Assembly (NCBI GenBank): GCA_021773815.1
Contig: JAJFJS010000067.1
Span: forward strand, 1-64,000
DNA length: 64,000 bases
Direction of reading: 5' to 3'
DNA from: Gammaproteobacteria bacterium
Lineage (GTDB): Bacteria; Pseudomonadota; Gammaproteobacteria; Steroidobacterales; GCA-2729495
Below the pieces are notes generated by a model that saw only the letters and a list, made by a program, of their open reading frames with translations, was not told the DNA's origin and made no database searches. The translations under genes and the position numbers were made by a program. Shown here in pieces: positions 34,956-45,693 of the stretch; position 1 is the stretch's first letter, and the number at the start of each line of letters is the position of its first letter.

Positions 34956-37124
34956 ATGTTGAAGGACAAGTCTATTTTCATGGTCCATAGCGCACAAATA
35001 CAGCACGGGATCCGTATCACCATCATCGCTGCCGTGATGGTCATGCTCGTTGCGAGCATCGGCAACCCCGGATTCGCCGCCGATTCCGGCGCGGTACCGT
35101 CGATTCTGGAATCGAATCAGCGGCATCGGCAGGTCTCGCGAATGATCACGCGATTCGTCGAGCGTGCCCATTATTCGAAGATCACGGTCGACGACGATTT
35201 GTCGACGATTATTCTCGACAATTACCTGGAAGCGCTGGACGCGAACAAGCATTACTTTCGTAATTCAGACATCACGTATTTCAATCGTTACCGCAATTCT
35301 CTCGACGATGTCCTGCGTTCGGGCGACTTCACGCCGGTTTTCGATATTTTCCGACTCTACCGGTTGCGGGCACAGCAGAATCTCGACTATGCGATAAACC
35401 TGCTCGATGAACCTTTCGATTTCACCACCGATGAGGTCTACGTTTTCGACCGCAAGGATGAGCCGTGGGTCGCCACCGCAGAAAACATGCAACATCTGTG
35501 GCGCCAACGAGTCACCAACGATGCATTGAGCCTGACGCTTGCCGAAAAGGAATGGGACGACACGGTCGAGACGCTGCAGAAACGCTATGCGCGAGTACTC
35601 AAGCGCATCAATCAACTCGACAGCGATGACGTCGTCGAGACCTTCCTGAACTCTTTCGCGCGCACGCTCGACCCTCATTCGAGCTACCTGTCACCGCGCC
35701 AATCGGAAGAATACAAGATACAGATGAGCCTCTCTTACCAGGGGATCGGCGCATCATTGCAACTCGACGACGACCTCGTGGCGATACTCAACGTCATCGC
35801 CGGCGGGCCGGCATCAATCGACGGTCGACTTTCGGCGAATGACCGCATAACCGCTGTGGGTCAGGGTGACACCGGTGAACTGGTCGATGTCATCGGCTGG
35901 CCGCTCGACGACGTCGTACAACTCATCAGGGGGCCCAGCGGCACGATCGTGCGCCTGCAGATCCTGCCTGCCGATGCCATGCCCGGCGATGAACAAACGA
36001 TCGTCGATCTCGTGCGGGACAAAATCAAGCTCGAGGAGCAGGCTGCCAGCAGCAAATCGATCAACGTGGAGCGAAACGGCAAGATGAGCCCGATCGGCGT
36101 GATCACGGTGCCGAGCTTCTACCAGGACTACGATGCACGCAGCAAGGGCGAGAAAGACTATGTCAGCACGACACGCGATGTCCGACGCCTGATCAAAGAA
36201 CTCGAAGCGGACGGCATTGACGGCATGGTCATCGACCTGCGCGGAAATGGCGGCGGGCATCTCTCGGAAGCGACGGCGCTGACGGGCCTGTTCATCAGAC
36301 AGGGCCCCGTCGTGCAGCTCAAAGACACCAACGGACGAATCGAGGTTCTGGATGACCCTGATCCCGATTCGATATATGACGGCCCGCTGGCCGTGCTCGT
36401 CGACCGGTTCAGCGCATCTGCCTCCGAGATTTTCGCCGCGGCGATCCAGGACTATCGACGGGGCATCGTTATCGGCCAGCGTACCTTCGGCAAGGGCACC
36501 GTGCAGAACCTGTATATCCTCGATCAGTACGCACGGCGCATCCCCGAACCCGGACTCGGCCAGCTGACGCTGACCATCGGCAAGTACTATCGCGTTACCG
36601 GCGGCAGTACCCAGCACCGGGGCGTGTTGCCCGATATCGATCTGCCGTCAGCGGTGGATCCGGAGCGCATCGGTGAGAGCAGCCGAGAGCGCGCCCTGCC
36701 CTGGGACCAGATAAAGGCAACCGGCTTCATGGCCCGGCAACCGCTCGACAGCGAGATCTCCTACCTGACGCAGACGCACAACAATCGCATTCAGAGAGAC
36801 CCCGACATCGATTACCTGCTGTCGGATATCGCTGCCATCGATGAAATCCGGACACAGAAATCGATCTCGCTGAACACGGAAACACGACGAACTGAGCGCG
36901 AAACGACGCGACAGAAGCGCCTCGACCGTGAAAACCAGCGGCGCGCCGCCAACGGCCTCGAACCGATTGAATCACTGGATGCACTCGCCGATGGGGAGCA
37001 ACCCGATATCCTGCTGGATGAGGCGACGGAAATCGTGACGGATCTGGTCCGCCTCAATGAGGAACGGTATCCGCTGCTGACCAAGGTCAACGAGCCCATC
37101 GGGGATGATCGGACGACGCGCTGA
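34956..37124 (+). CDS. prc: Tail-specific carboxy-terminal processing protease Prc
   Basis: 722 aa, near the usual length. An N-terminal signal or anchor is followed by a helical domain, a PDZ domain (about 235-320, YQGIGASLQLDDDLVAI), the S41 peptidase core and the C-terminal DUF3340 domain. The catalytic serine is S488 in FSASASEIF and the lysine is K513 in TFGKGTVQ, spaced 25 apart as in E. coli Prc (S430/K455). It degrades or processes periplasmic proteins from their C-terminus. Confidence 0.96.
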   Translation: MLKDKSIFMVHSAQIQHGIRITIIAAVMVMLVASIGNPGFAADSGAVPSILESNQRHRQVSRMITRFVERAHYSKITVDDDLSTIILDNYLEALDANKHYFRNSDITYFNRYRNSLDDVLRSGDFTPVFDIFRLYRLRAQQNLDYAINLLDEPFDFTTDEVYVFDRKDEPWVATAENMQHLWRQRVTNDALSLTLAEKEWDDTVETLQKRYARVLKRINQLDSDDVVETFLNSFARTLDPHSSYLSPRQSEEYKIQMSLSYQGIGASLQLDDDLVAILNVIAGGPASIDGRLSANDRITAVGQGDTGELVDVIGWPLDDVVQLIRGPSGTIVRLQILPADAMPGDEQTIVDLVRDKIKLEEQAASSKSINVERNGKMSPIGVITVPSFYQDYDARSKGEKDYVSTTRDVRRLIKELEADGIDGMVIDLRGNGGGHLSEATALTGLFIRQGPVVQLKDTNGRIEVLDDPDPDSIYDGPLAVLVDRFSASASEIFAAAIQDYRRGIVIGQRTFGKGTVQNLYILDQYARRIPEPGLGQLTLTIGKYYRVTGGSTQHRGVLPDIDLPSAVDPERIGESSRERALPWDQIKATGFMARQPLDSEISYLTQTHNNRIQRDPDIDYLLSDIAAIDEIRTQKSISLNTETRRTERETTRQKRLDRENQRRAANGLEPIESLDALADGEQPDILLDEATEIVTDLVRLNEERYPLLTKVNEPIGDDRTTR

Positions 37125-37137
37125 AGCTCTTCAGCGC
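37118..37137. terminator. Shared hairpin between convergent prc and coiled-coil gene
   Basis: GCGCTGAAG-CT-CTTCAGCGC is a perfect 9-bp stem that includes the prc stop codon and lies three bases from the stop of the convergent gene. The tail is not T-rich, so it may act in both directions but weakly. Confidence 0.45.
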
Positions 37138-37139
37138 CT

Positions 37140-38180
37140 TCAGGTCAACAGGACGGAATAGAGTTCCCAGTATTCTTCGGCGAGCACATTGATGCCGATA
37201 CTCCGTCGCCCTTGCGAACCGAAATCGTCCCCATCCATGATCGGGATCTCCGCGAACGAACCGGCAACCGGCACCGTATCGGATTCCTGCCGATAACCGG
37301 CACTCCGCTCCAGAAAGGCAATGCGGTCGCGAACGTTGGCAACCAGTTCGTGGCCCGCGGGCAGGCTGCGCACGTATTGGTCGATATGGATATTCAGTTC
37401 ACGGCAGGCGTTGATATCGCCGTAGTTGACGTCGGCAACCTGGCGCACCGATGCCTCCCGCGCCAGGCGGGCGATGTTGCGCTTGCTGAAATGCAGATAG
37501 AGTTCCTGGCCGATCGCGATCAATGCAAGATTGATTTTCCTGCGCCCTTCGACGGATAACGCGTCAAATGCCGGCGGCGGCTCCGCCTCTTTGGCCTGTT
37601 TTTGAGCGAGGCATTGCTCCAGGTGTGCGACAGCCGACTGGTGCGCCCCGGCCGCCGACTCGATCTGCGCCGCAATGGCTCTGCGCTTGAAATAGTTCCA
37701 GATACCTCGTGACTGCTCGCCCTGCCGTCTCAGCGCCTCCAGTACGGTACCCGTGGTGGCATGCTGTTTTTTGGCCTGCTGCACGTGGCGTTCGATCACC
37801 GACAGCGAGGCCGCCCGTGCAGCATTGAACTGATCCAGTTCAAGTTTCATTTCGCGGTCCCGCTGATGGGCAAGCAGATCCTCGCCGAGTCGCGCCAGCT
37901 TGCGCCGACAATGCCCCCAGACGCCGCGCAACTGATAATAGACAGAGGCATTCGCCGCCTGGACAGGATGTGCCAGCAACCCCTCGAGTTGTTCCAGCTG
38001 CTGCTGCGAACGCAGCGTTTCGCCCTCTTGCTGGCGCAACTGATCCTTGAGTTGGTCGCCCTCACGACGCAGCTTCGCGAATTCCCTTTTCAGTTCGCTG
38101 CGGTTGCGGAACAGGTTAAGCAGCCGATCCTCTTCAGGTTCGGTCGTCAGACCTCGGCGCTGTGTTGCAATACGAACCAT
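37140..38180 (-). CDS. Coiled-coil protein of unknown function
   Basis: 346 aa. The N-terminal half is heptad-rich and charged (RNRSELKREFAKLRREGDQLKDQLRQQEGE), predicting a long coiled coil to about residue 190. A second, more compact part (about 205-300, FDALSVEGRRKINLALIAIGQELYLHFS) precedes a C-terminal tail ending EEYWELYSVLLT. There is no signal peptide or membrane helix. I do not recognise a family. It converges on prc with 15 bases between stops and has its own promoter region upstream. Confidence 0.75.
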   Translation of the reverse strand: MVRIATQRRGLTTEPEEDRLLNLFRNRSELKREFAKLRREGDQLKDQLRQQEGETLRSQQQLEQLEGLLAHPVQAANASVYYQLRGVWGHCRRKLARLGEDLLAHQRDREMKLELDQFNAARAASLSVIERHVQQAKKQHATTGTVLEALRRQGEQSRGIWNYFKRRAIAAQIESAAGAHQSAVAHLEQCLAQKQAKEAEPPPAFDALSVEGRRKINLALIAIGQELYLHFSKRNIARLAREASVRQVADVNYGDINACRELNIHIDQYVRSLPAGHELVANVRDRIAFLERSAGYRQESDTVPVAGSFAEIPIMDGDDFGSQGRRSIGINVLAEEYWELYSVLLT

Positions 38181-38345
38181 ATTCCTGCGAATGTCTCTCG
38201 CCCCGCCACCGGCAAACCCGCCGGTACCGGCCTAAATAAGGTCGAAATTAACGTAATGCAGCAGGCCAAACCTTGAAGTAATCGTCATTTTTTGCAGAAA
38301 TCCGCGCCGACCGGATCGCCGTGGCAGGTCGCCCCTTCGGTTGCT

Positions 38346-38828
38346 TCAGGCCAGGGCCGGTTCCCGGTAACGCCCGACGGGCGTAAATGAATGGGCGCGA
38401 TCGAGCAGAAAATCGAGCCACTTGCTCAGCACCATGTTGCGACTCCAGCGCCTGCCGAGCCAGCCCGAAGTGCGGCCGTGCAGTTCGCGCAGCACGACAT
38501 GCCGATGGCGCGCGGCCCAACTGACGACCTCGGTCATCCGTGCGTCGTGGTAGACACGAATGCACAGGTCCGGCTCAGCGACGCAGCCGGACGGCTCATC
38601 GAACAGGTAAGTCATCCGCAGGTCAAGCGTATAGCGTGTCGATGACTCAACCGACAGGAATAGATCCTGATCTTCGGGCGAATATGATCGCATCTGGCAG
38701 GTTCGAATCTCCGTCGTACCGAGCAGGTGAACGAGGCGCAGATAATTACTCTCATACAGCGCCATCAACCCGCCAAAACTGCCGGGCCGGACGATACATT
38801 CCGGTACGATGTCGCTGTCAATGATCAT
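38346..38828 (-). CDS. DUF1249 family protein (YqiB-like)
   Basis: 160 aa. The C-terminal AEPDLCIRVYHDARMTEVVSWA matches the core motif of DUF1249, a short gammaproteobacterial family of unknown function represented by E. coli YqiB. The C-terminal extension (WLGRRWSRNMVLSKWLDFLLDRAHSF) resembles the family. It is a probable cytoplasmic protein. Confidence 0.85.
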   Translation of the reverse strand: MIIDSDIVPECIVRPGSFGGLMALYESNYLRLVHLLGTTEIRTCQMRSYSPEDQDLFLSVESSTRYTLDLRMTYLFDEPSGCVAEPDLCIRVYHDARMTEVVSWAARHRHVVLRELHGRTSGWLGRRWSRNMVLSKWLDFLLDRAHSFTPVGRYREPALA

Positions 38829-38934
38829 TGTCTGGACTATATCACAGCCGCTTTATTCGACGATTTCAATGACGGCGATCACAAAAAACTCAAACATACA
38901 AAACCGGTTGCATCTACAAAAATAACAACAGGCG

Positions 38935-39759
38935 CTACAGTCGAACACGCCTTTCGACATTTGTCTTGCTGAGGATCGTGCTCGAAATTTCTTCAATTAA
39001 AAATGAGGTGGTATCGACGTACGGAATTTGCCAGCGTTTGAACATTGATTCCGCCGCACGCAATTCGAAGGTCACCTGTCGGGGGCTGGCATAGCGTCCG
39101 GCCGATCGTCGTTCCTTGCGGATCTTCACCAGTCGCTCGGCGGTAATGGTCAATCCGAACAGTTTCTCCCGGTATGGCTGCAGCAACTTCGGCAAATCGC
39201 CGGACTCCAGCTCATCCTCGGCCAGCGGATAATTCGCGGCAAACACCCCGTACGTCAGCGCCAGATAGAGACAGGTCGGCGTCTTGCCGGAGCGGGATAC
39301 CCCGACCAGAATCAAGTCTGCCCGTTCATATCCATGCGTCTTGCCGCCGTCATCGTAGTTCAACGCAAAATTGGTCGCTTCGATCCGGCGATCATAGGCG
39401 CCCGAATCGTTGATTCCATGCGTTCGACCGACCGTATGCGAAGACGTCGTTTGCAGCTCGAGTTCCAGGGGGCCGAGGAACGTATTGAAGAAATCGAGAA
39501 ATAACCCGGAGGCATGAAGGAACCGTTCGCGCAGGTGGTCATGGACCAGCGTCGAGAATATGATTGGCCGCTCGGACTGCTCGGCCGCCACGGCATTGAT
39601 CTGTCGCACGGCCGCTTCCGCCTTGTCAACCGTATCGATAAATGGCAAAGTGATTTGGTCGAATTGATGGCCGTCGAACTGCGTCAACAGGCTGTGGCCA
39701 AGCGTTTCCGCCGTCACGCCCGTCTGGTCGGAAAGAAAAAATATCGTTCGTCGAGCCAT
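38935..39759 (-). CDS. ppsR: Phosphoenolpyruvate synthase regulatory protein (bifunctional kinase/pyrophosphorylase)
   Basis: 274 aa. The P-loop GVSRSGKT (153-160), the N-terminal FFLSDQTGVTAETLGHSLL and the conserved HTVGRTHGI block identify the DUF299 PSRP family. The enzyme inactivates PEP synthase by ADP-dependent phosphorylation of a Thr next to the catalytic His and reactivates it by phosphorolysis. It is divergent from its target ppsA, a common arrangement that supports the call. Confidence 0.97.
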   Translation of the reverse strand: MARRTIFFLSDQTGVTAETLGHSLLTQFDGHQFDQITLPFIDTVDKAEAAVRQINAVAAEQSERPIIFSTLVHDHLRERFLHASGLFLDFFNTFLGPLELELQTTSSHTVGRTHGINDSGAYDRRIEATNFALNYDDGGKTHGYERADLILVGVSRSGKTPTCLYLALTYGVFAANYPLAEDELESGDLPKLLQPYREKLFGLTITAERLVKIRKERRSAGRYASPRQVTFELRAAESMFKRWQIPYVDTTSFLIEEISSTILSKTNVERRVRL

Positions 39760-39835
39760 ATCCGTTTCCGTTTGATTAAGTCATGTCGAACACTGAATTC
39801 TGCACTTCCCCATCGACAACACAAGGGAGCCCCGT

Positions 39836-42217
39836 TTGGAAGCCTATGTAACCCCATTGCACCAGCTTGGGATGCAGGATGTCGAGCATGTGGGCGGCAA
39901 GAATGCGTCCTTGGGCGAGATGATCAGCAACCTGACGGAACTGGGCATTCGCGTGCCCGGCGGATTTTCCACGACGGCTGCGGCCTACCGTTCTTTTCTG
40001 AACCACCGCAGTGATGACGGCATCCTTCACGACCGCATCAGCGCGGCGCTGGCCTCGCTGGATATCGAAGATATCGGGCAATTGACAGCCACGGGCAAGT
40101 CGATCCGTGAGTGGATCCGCGCTACCCCTCTGCCGGACGATCTGACCGCTCAAATCACTACTGCATGGCAACAGATGGACGCCGCGCATACCGGCGAACT
40201 GGCCGTTGCGGTGCGTTCATCAGCCACGGCCGAGGACCTGCCGGACGCTTCGTTCGCCGGCCAGCAGGAAACCTACCTGAACATTCGCGGCCTCGAAGGA
40301 CTGATCGCGGCCATACACGATGTCTTCGCCTCTCTTTATAACGACCGCGCCATCGCCTATCGCGTGCATCAGGGCTTTGCGCATGACGATGTCGCACTCG
40401 CCGTCGGCGTGCAACAGATGGTTCGCAGCGATCTCGCCTGCAGCGGCGTGATGTTCACTCTCGATACGGAATCGGGATTCCGGGACATGGTGCTGATCAC
40501 TGCATCTTACGGGCTCGGCGAGACCATTGTGCAGGGCGCGGTCAACCCCGACGAGTTCTACGTCTACAAACCGTCGCTCCGGGCGGGCCGGCGTTCGATC
40601 CTGAGAAAAAATATTGGCGGCAAGGCGATCAAGATGGTGTTCGCGGATTCGTCCGCCGAAGGACACACTGTCGAGACGGTGGACGTTGATGCCGCCGATT
40701 CGGCGCGCTTCTCATTAACCGATGCCGAGATCGAAACACTCGCCCGCTACGCGCTGATCGTCGAGGACCATTACGCGCGCCCGATGGATATCGAATGGGG
40801 CAAGGACGGACAGGACGGTCACATCTACCTGCTGCAGGCACGGCCCGAGACGGTCCAGAGCCAGACCGGCCGGGTCATTCAGCGCTACACGCTAAAGTCT
40901 CAATCCCAGGTGCTCGCGCAGGGGCGCAGTATTGGCCACCTGATCGGCAGCGGTCCGGCACGGATCATTCGCAGCAGCGCCGAGATGCATACGGTGCAGA
41001 CCGGCGATGTACTGATCGCGGACATGACCGACCCGGACTGGGAACCGGTTATGAAACGGGCGGCGGCGATCGTCACAAACCGCGGGGGACGCACATGCCA
41101 CGCCGCCATCATCGCCAGGGAACTCGGTGTGCCGGCGGTCGTGGGCTGCGGTGACGCGACCGAGACGGTCGGAGAAGGTGAAGTCGTCACCGTTTCATGC
41201 GCCGAAGGCGATGAGGGATACGTGTACGCGGGACAACTCGAGTACGACAAACAGAAGATCGAGATCGATAACCTGCCCGAAATCCCCGTCAAGATCATGA
41301 TGAATGTCGGCAATCCGGATAGGGCTTTCGATTTTGCCAATATACCGAATCATGGCGTCGGCCTCGCCCGGCTCGAGTTCATCGTCAATCGGATGATCGG
41401 CGTGCACCCCCGGGCCTTGCTGGAATTCGACGAACTGCGAGCCGATCTGAAGCAGATGATTCGCGAGCAAATGGCGGGATATAACGACCCGATCGAATTC
41501 TTTGTCGGTAAGCTCAGTGAAGGCATCGGCTGCATCGCTGCCGCATTTGCGCCACTGCCGGTTATTGTCCGCCTGTCCGACTTCAAATCGAACGAGTACG
41601 CCAACCTGATCGGCGGGCAGCAATACGAGCCGCAGGAAGAAAATCCGATGCTCGGGTTTCGCGGCGCCTCGCGCTACCGCTCGGAGTCGTTCCGCGCCTG
41701 TTTCGCGATGGAATGCCAGGCGCTGAAAAGAGTTCGGGACGAAATGGGCCTGACCAATGTGCAAGTCATGGTGCCGTTTGTCCGCGCGGTCCGGGAAGCT
41801 GCTGAGGTTTCCGCCCTCCTCGCCGAGCACGGCCTGAAACGCGGTGAAAATGGCCTCAGGCTGATCATGATGTGCGAGTTGCCGACGAATGCACTGCTCG
41901 CCGAGCAATATCTGGAGTATTTCGACGGCATGTCGATCGGTTCCAACGACATGACCCAATTGACGCTCGGACTGGACCGCGATTCGGCCCTGATTGCCGA
42001 CCTGTTCGACGAGCGCGACCCGGCGGTCCTGAGCCTGATCAAAATGGCGATCGACGCGTGCCGGAAGCAGGGCAAATATATCGGCATCTGCGGTCAGGGA
42101 CCGTCCGATCACCCGGATTTCGCGCGTTGGCTCGTTGAACAGGGCATCGACAGCCTGTCGCTGAATCCGGACTCGGTCCTCGAAACGTGGATGTTTTTGG
42201 CCGGGAAAACCGTTTAG
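39836..42217 (+). CDS. ppsA: Phosphoenolpyruvate synthase
   Basis: 793 aa, the normal length, from a TTG start with AAGGGAG upstream. The N-terminal ATP-grasp part contains [12 protein letters not shown], the swivelling domain has [22 protein letters not shown] with the phosphorylated His422, and the C-terminal PEP/pyruvate domain ends with [24 protein letters not shown]. It makes PEP from pyruvate and ATP for gluconeogenesis. The Thr two residues before His422 is the expected PpsR target. Confidence 0.98.
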   Translation: MEAYVTPLHQLGMQDVEHVGGKNASLGEMISNLTELGIRVPGGFSTTAAAYRSFLNHRSDDGILHDRISAALASLDIEDIGQLTATGKSIREWIRATPLPDDLTAQITTAWQQMDAAHTGELAVAVRSSATAEDLPDASFAGQQETYLNIRGLEGLIAAIHDVFASLYNDRAIAYRVHQGFAHDDVALAVGVQQMVRSDLACSGVMFTLDTESGFRDMVLITASYGLGETIVQGAVNPDEFYVYKPSLRAGRRSILRKNIGGKAIKMVFADSSAEGHTVETVDVDAADSARFSLTDAEIETLARYALIVEDHYARPMDIEWGKDGQDGHIYLLQARPETVQSQTGRVIQRYTLKSQSQVLAQGRSIGHLIGSGPARIIRSSAEMHTVQTGDVLIADMTDPDWEPVMKRAAAIVTNRGGRTCHAAIIARELGVPAVVGCGDATETVGEGEVVTVSCAEGDEGYVYAGQLEYDKQKIEIDNLPEIPVKIMMNVGNPDRAFDFANIPNHGVGLARLEFIVNRMIGVHPRALLEFDELRADLKQMIREQMAGYNDPIEFFVGKLSEGIGCIAAAFAPLPVIVRLSDFKSNEYANLIGGQQYEPQEENPMLGFRGASRYRSESFRACFAMECQALKRVRDEMGLTNVQVMVPFVRAVREAAEVSALLAEHGLKRGENGLRLIMMCELPTNALLAEQYLEYFDGMSIGSNDMTQLTLGLDRDSALIADLFDERDPAVLSLIKMAIDACRKQGKYIGICGQGPSDHPDFARWLVEQGIDSLSLNPDSVLETWMFLAGKTV

Positions 42218-42275
42218 CCCGACGGGCGCAGATGAGGCCTGTCGACTGCGGCGAGCACGGACCGTTGGCAGCCTG

Positions 42276-43013
42276 CTAGAGATCGCCCCAGGATGACTTC
42301 CGCCGCCAGCGTATGCGCGGCAGGATCAAGCCGATTAACATGCCGACGATGACGACCAGCGCGCCGATGATGAACCATTCGCGATTGGCCCGACTGGCCA
42401 GTTGCTGATTCTCCGCCTGCAATCGCTCGACATCAGCCTGCGAATCGGTCAGCGACTGCCGCAGGGTCTTATTCTGACTATCAATCTTAATAACGTTTGC
42501 GGACAATCGGCGGACTTCGTCGAGGTCCTTCTGCAGGCCGCGACCGGAAGCCTCGGTTTCACCCAGTTGCCGCTTGAACTGATCCCGTTCACGGGTCACG
42601 GCCTTCAGTTCCGCGGCGATGGCGGCGCGCTTCTCTTCTCCGGCGCGCAACCGGGCCTGAACCTCTGGCATCGCGACGCGCGCCGGCGGACTCTTCTCGA
42701 GGTAGCGACTCAGAACCCAGCCCTCGGCGCCGCTGCCGGTCCGGACTCTGCTGTATCCCTCGTCCGGATCCGACTCGAGCAACTCGATCCGTGTCCCGCT
42801 GGGCAGCATCCGGACGATTGTCTGACGGTTGCCCTTGCCGTTGCGCATAGTGATTTCAAAGCTGTCCGTGACCCAGCGATTGCCGGAGCCCTCCTGCGCG
42901 GTCGCCGCACCGGATACCAGGCACAGTGCGAACACGCCGAAGATAACGACCGACGCGATGCCGCGCGCCCCCCGCAGGACCTCCCGGCTACCTGACCTCG
43001 AATATTCGGACAT
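42276..43013 (-). CDS. SH3-domain protein of the YgiM/TIGR04211 family
   Basis: 245 aa from the ATG at 43013; GTG codons further upstream (track start 43040) are equally possible. A signal peptide ends near TAQE, then a bacterial SH3 domain (VTDSFEITMRNGKGNRQTIVRMLPSGTRIELLE, about 45-110), a coiled coil (about 125-205) and a C-terminal membrane helix followed by the characteristic basic tail RIRWRRKSSWGDL. This is the YgiM layout, an inner-membrane protein with periplasmic SH3 domain; its function is uncertain. Confidence 0.87.
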   Translation of the reverse strand: MSEYSRSGSREVLRGARGIASVVIFGVFALCLVSGAATAQEGSGNRWVTDSFEITMRNGKGNRQTIVRMLPSGTRIELLESDPDEGYSRVRTGSGAEGWVLSRYLEKSPPARVAMPEVQARLRAGEEKRAAIAAELKAVTRERDQFKRQLGETEASGRGLQKDLDEVRRLSANVIKIDSQNKTLRQSLTDSQADVERLQAENQQLASRANREWFIIGALVVIVGMLIGLILPRIRWRRKSSWGDL

Positions 43014-43145
43014 GACTTCCGACACAATATTTCCGTTCACTCAATCCGGCCCCGTCAAACTCTAGCACACAGAAAACCCGGCATGACCCGGGCAATGACC
43101 ATTATGCGGGGGCACCGACCCGATGACCAGCCATCCCCGGCCAAC

Positions 43146-43700
43146 TCAGCCCGACCCGACCCGCAACAGGTGCTGGCGGTAATGCCGTAGCTCGGCGATC
43201 GAGTCGCGAATATCCGCCAGCGCCAAGTGCGCCGAGTCCTTCTGGACCCCGGCGAGCACCTCCGGCGCCCAGAGACCGGCGAGAATCTTCAGCGTGCTGA
43301 CATCCAGGTTCCGGTAATGGAAAAACGCCTCGAGTGCCGGCATCTCGCGGGCCAGGAAGCGGCGATCCTGACAGATGCTATTACCGCACATCGGCGACGC
43401 ATCGGGCGTGACGAGCGACCCAAGAAAATCGAGTGTCGCTCGTTCCGCCTCCGCTGCCGTTGCGCGGCTCGCCCGCACACGATCGACCAGTCCCGACCCG
43501 GTATGCTGGCGGGTATTCCAGGCGTCCATTGCATCGAGCACTGCCGGCGGCTGGTGAATCGCCACCACCGGCCCCTCGGCGACAATCTCCAGCTCGGAAT
43601 CCGTAACGATCGTCGCGATCTCGATGATAGAATCGGTCCGAGAGTCCAGCCCCGTCATTTCCAAATCGATCCAGATCAGCCGATTATCCTGAGCACCCAT
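43146..43700 (-). CDS. orn: Oligoribonuclease
   Basis: 184 aa from the ATG at 43700 with AGGAAAG upstream; the track adds 14 residues. DEDDh exonuclease motifs are [10 protein letters not shown] near the start, [12 protein letters not shown], and [16 protein letters not shown] containing the final His/Asp region. It degrades 2-5-mer RNAs and pGpG. Divergent from rsgA across about 75 bases, the same neighbour pair as in E. coli. Confidence 0.97.
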   Translation of the reverse strand: MGAQDNRLIWIDLEMTGLDSRTDSIIEIATIVTDSELEIVAEGPVVAIHQPPAVLDAMDAWNTRQHTGSGLVDRVRASRATAAEAERATLDFLGSLVTPDASPMCGNSICQDRRFLAREMPALEAFFHYRNLDVSTLKILAGLWAPEVLAGVQKDSAHLALADIRDSIAELRHYRQHLLRVGSG

Positions 43701-43774
43701 ATTCTTTCCTGATGTGAAACGCTTGCCGACAGATTCTAACAAACCACCATCGAAATTCCGGCGCCAACCGCGGC

Positions 43775-44674
43775 ATGCCTGACCCGGACCTCACGCACAC
43801 GGGGCGGATCGTTGCCGCATTCGGCCGTCGCGGCATTCTCGCCGTGACCTCCGGCGAACGCCTGAAATACCTGATTCAGGGACGCAAGCTCCGGGTTGTC
43901 TGCGGCGACCGCGTGGACTGGACCTTTGACGATCACGGCAAGCTCGCGGTCATCACCGGCATACACGCCCGGCAAAACGCACTGGAACGTCAGCCGGTCG
44001 GTCGATCCGGCACCGAGATCCTGGCCGCCAACCTGAGCCTGCTGGTCGTCGTCTGCGCCCCGACGCCCGAGCCGGACTGGTTCCTGATCGATCGCTACCT
44101 GTGCACCGGCGCCTTGATGGGCTGCGACCTGCTGCTCGTCAGCAACAAAGCGGATCTGCCGCACAACGACCAGCATCATGACGCCGTGCTTTCGGTCTAT
44201 GCGGACGTCGGCTATCCCTGCCTGTCCGTATCGGCACAGAACGGAACCGGCATCGATGCGCTGCGTGCCGCATTACGTGACCAGACCGGCGTTCTGGTCG
44301 GCCAATCCGGCGTCGGCAAGTCATCCCTGATCAATCACCTCGTTCCCGCGGCCGATATCGCGATTGGCGAGGTATCGACGGCGACCCAGGAAGGCACGCA
44401 TACGACCACCGCGTCGGCCATGCATGATCTGCCTGGCGGCGGTCGGCTGATCGACACGCCCGGCGTCCGGGATTTCATCCCGACGATTCCCGATACCAGG
44501 GACGTACAGTCCGGCTTCCCCGAAATCCTGGCCGTCGCCGACGAGTGCCGGTTCGGCGACTGCAAGCATCTGCGCGAACCGGACTGTGCCGTCAAGACCG
44601 CGCTGGCAAACGGCGCCATCGACGCGCGACGCTACGAGTCTTACAAGCGCCTGCTGCACGCCGTCGGCAAATAA
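43775..44674 (+). CDS. rsgA: Ribosome small-subunit-dependent GTPase RsgA
   Basis: 299 aa. An OB-fold N-terminus is followed by a circularly permuted GTPase: G4 SNKADL precedes G1 [14 protein letters not shown] and G3 [10 protein letters not shown]-terminal zinc motif is [15 protein letters not shown]. It checks late assembly of the 30S subunit. It converges on recR with six bases between the stops. Confidence 0.96.
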   Translation: MPDPDLTHTGRIVAAFGRRGILAVTSGERLKYLIQGRKLRVVCGDRVDWTFDDHGKLAVITGIHARQNALERQPVGRSGTEILAANLSLLVVVCAPTPEPDWFLIDRYLCTGALMGCDLLLVSNKADLPHNDQHHDAVLSVYADVGYPCLSVSAQNGTGIDALRAALRDQTGVLVGQSGVGKSSLINHLVPAADIAIGEVSTATQEGTHTTTASAMHDLPGGGRLIDTPGVRDFIPTIPDTRDVQSGFPEILAVADECRFGDCKHLREPDCAVKTALANGAIDARRYESYKRLLHAVGK

Positions 44675-44680
44675 TACCGG

Positions 44681-45295
44681 TCAGTCGACCGCGTCGGTCG
44701 GTACCTGGGTTCGAGCCGACAGGGCCAGCGACAATGTACTGCTGTCGACATACTCGAGTTCACCGCCCATCGGCACGCCATGCGCGATACGCGTTGCGCG
44801 TATGCCCTGCTTCTCGGCGAGGCCGGCGATATACGCAGCCGTCGCCTCACCCTCGACCGTTGCACTGGTCGCGAGAATGACCTCGGTAATCGTTTCTTCA
44901 CGCAACCGACGCTCGAGCAGATTGATACCCAGTTCCAGCGGACCGATCCCGTCCAGCGGCGACAGGCGCCCCATCAACACAAAATAGCGGCCGCGATAAC
45001 CGCCCGAATCATCGACGGCAATCACGTCCGCGGGCGTCTCGACGATACAGATCATCCCGGCATCGCGCTTTTTATCGGCACAGACGGTGCACAGCGCCTG
45101 CTCGGCAAACATGCGGCAGTGTTCGCAATGGCCGACCTCATCGAGCGCCGACCGGAGCGCAACCGCGAGTTCGCCGGCGCCGTCACGATCACGATCGAGC
45201 AGATAAAATGCCATGCGCTGCGCAGACTTCGGCCCGACACCGGGCAGACAGCGCAGAGCCGCAAGCAATTGCTGAAGCCTGGGCGTGAAGTGCAT
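44681..45295 (-). CDS. recR: Recombination mediator RecR
   Basis: 204 aa. Helix-hairpin-helix [17 protein letters not shown], zinc finger [16 protein letters not shown] and Toprim domain ([14 protein letters not shown]) are in the expected order. It acts with RecF and RecO at gapped DNA. It is the third gene of the dnaX-ybaB-recR operon, the standard order. Confidence 0.97.
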   Translation of the reverse strand: MHFTPRLQQLLAALRCLPGVGPKSAQRMAFYLLDRDRDGAGELAVALRSALDEVGHCEHCRMFAEQALCTVCADKKRDAGMICIVETPADVIAVDDSGGYRGRYFVLMGRLSPLDGIGPLELGINLLERRLREETITEVILATSATVEGEATAAYIAGLAEKQGIRATRIAHGVPMGGELEYVDSSTLSLALSARTQVPTDAVD

Positions 45296-45326
45296 TGACG
45301 TTATCCGGATCCGACCCTGGGCGCCG

Positions 45327-45650
45327 TCAGAACGGCAGCTTCAGGCCGGCGGGCAGCCCGAGACCGGCGCCCATGCCCGCATACTTCTGCTCGACCGTTT
45401 TCTTGACCTTGCGGACGGTGTCATTAAATGCAGCAGCGAGCACGTCTTCGAGCATGTCGCGGTCTTCACCGAGCAGCGTTTCGTCAATCCGGATCCGGCG
45501 CACCTCGTTCTGCCCCGTCATCGTGATGGTTACGAGTCCGCCACCGGCCTCCCCCTGCACCTCGAGGTCAGCGAGTTCCGCCTGAGCCTGCTGCATCTGA
45601 TCCTGAATTTTCTGTGCTTGCTTCATCAGCATGCCTAGATCCGGTTTCAT
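45327..45650 (-). CDS. ybaB: YbaB/EbfC nucleoid-associated protein
   Basis: 107 aa. [34 protein letters not shown] is the standard YbaB helix and first strand. The protein forms tweezers-shaped dimers that bind DNA. It lies between dnaX and recR, as in most gammaproteobacteria. Confidence 0.96.
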   Translation of the reverse strand: MKPDLGMLMKQAQKIQDQMQQAQAELADLEVQGEAGGGLVTITMTGQNEVRRIRIDETLLGEDRDMLEDVLAAAFNDTVRKVKKTVEQKYAGMGAGLGLPAGLKLPF

Positions 45651-45693
45651 CTCGCCCTACCCCCGTCAAAAACTGCCGGCATCGCACGCCGCA

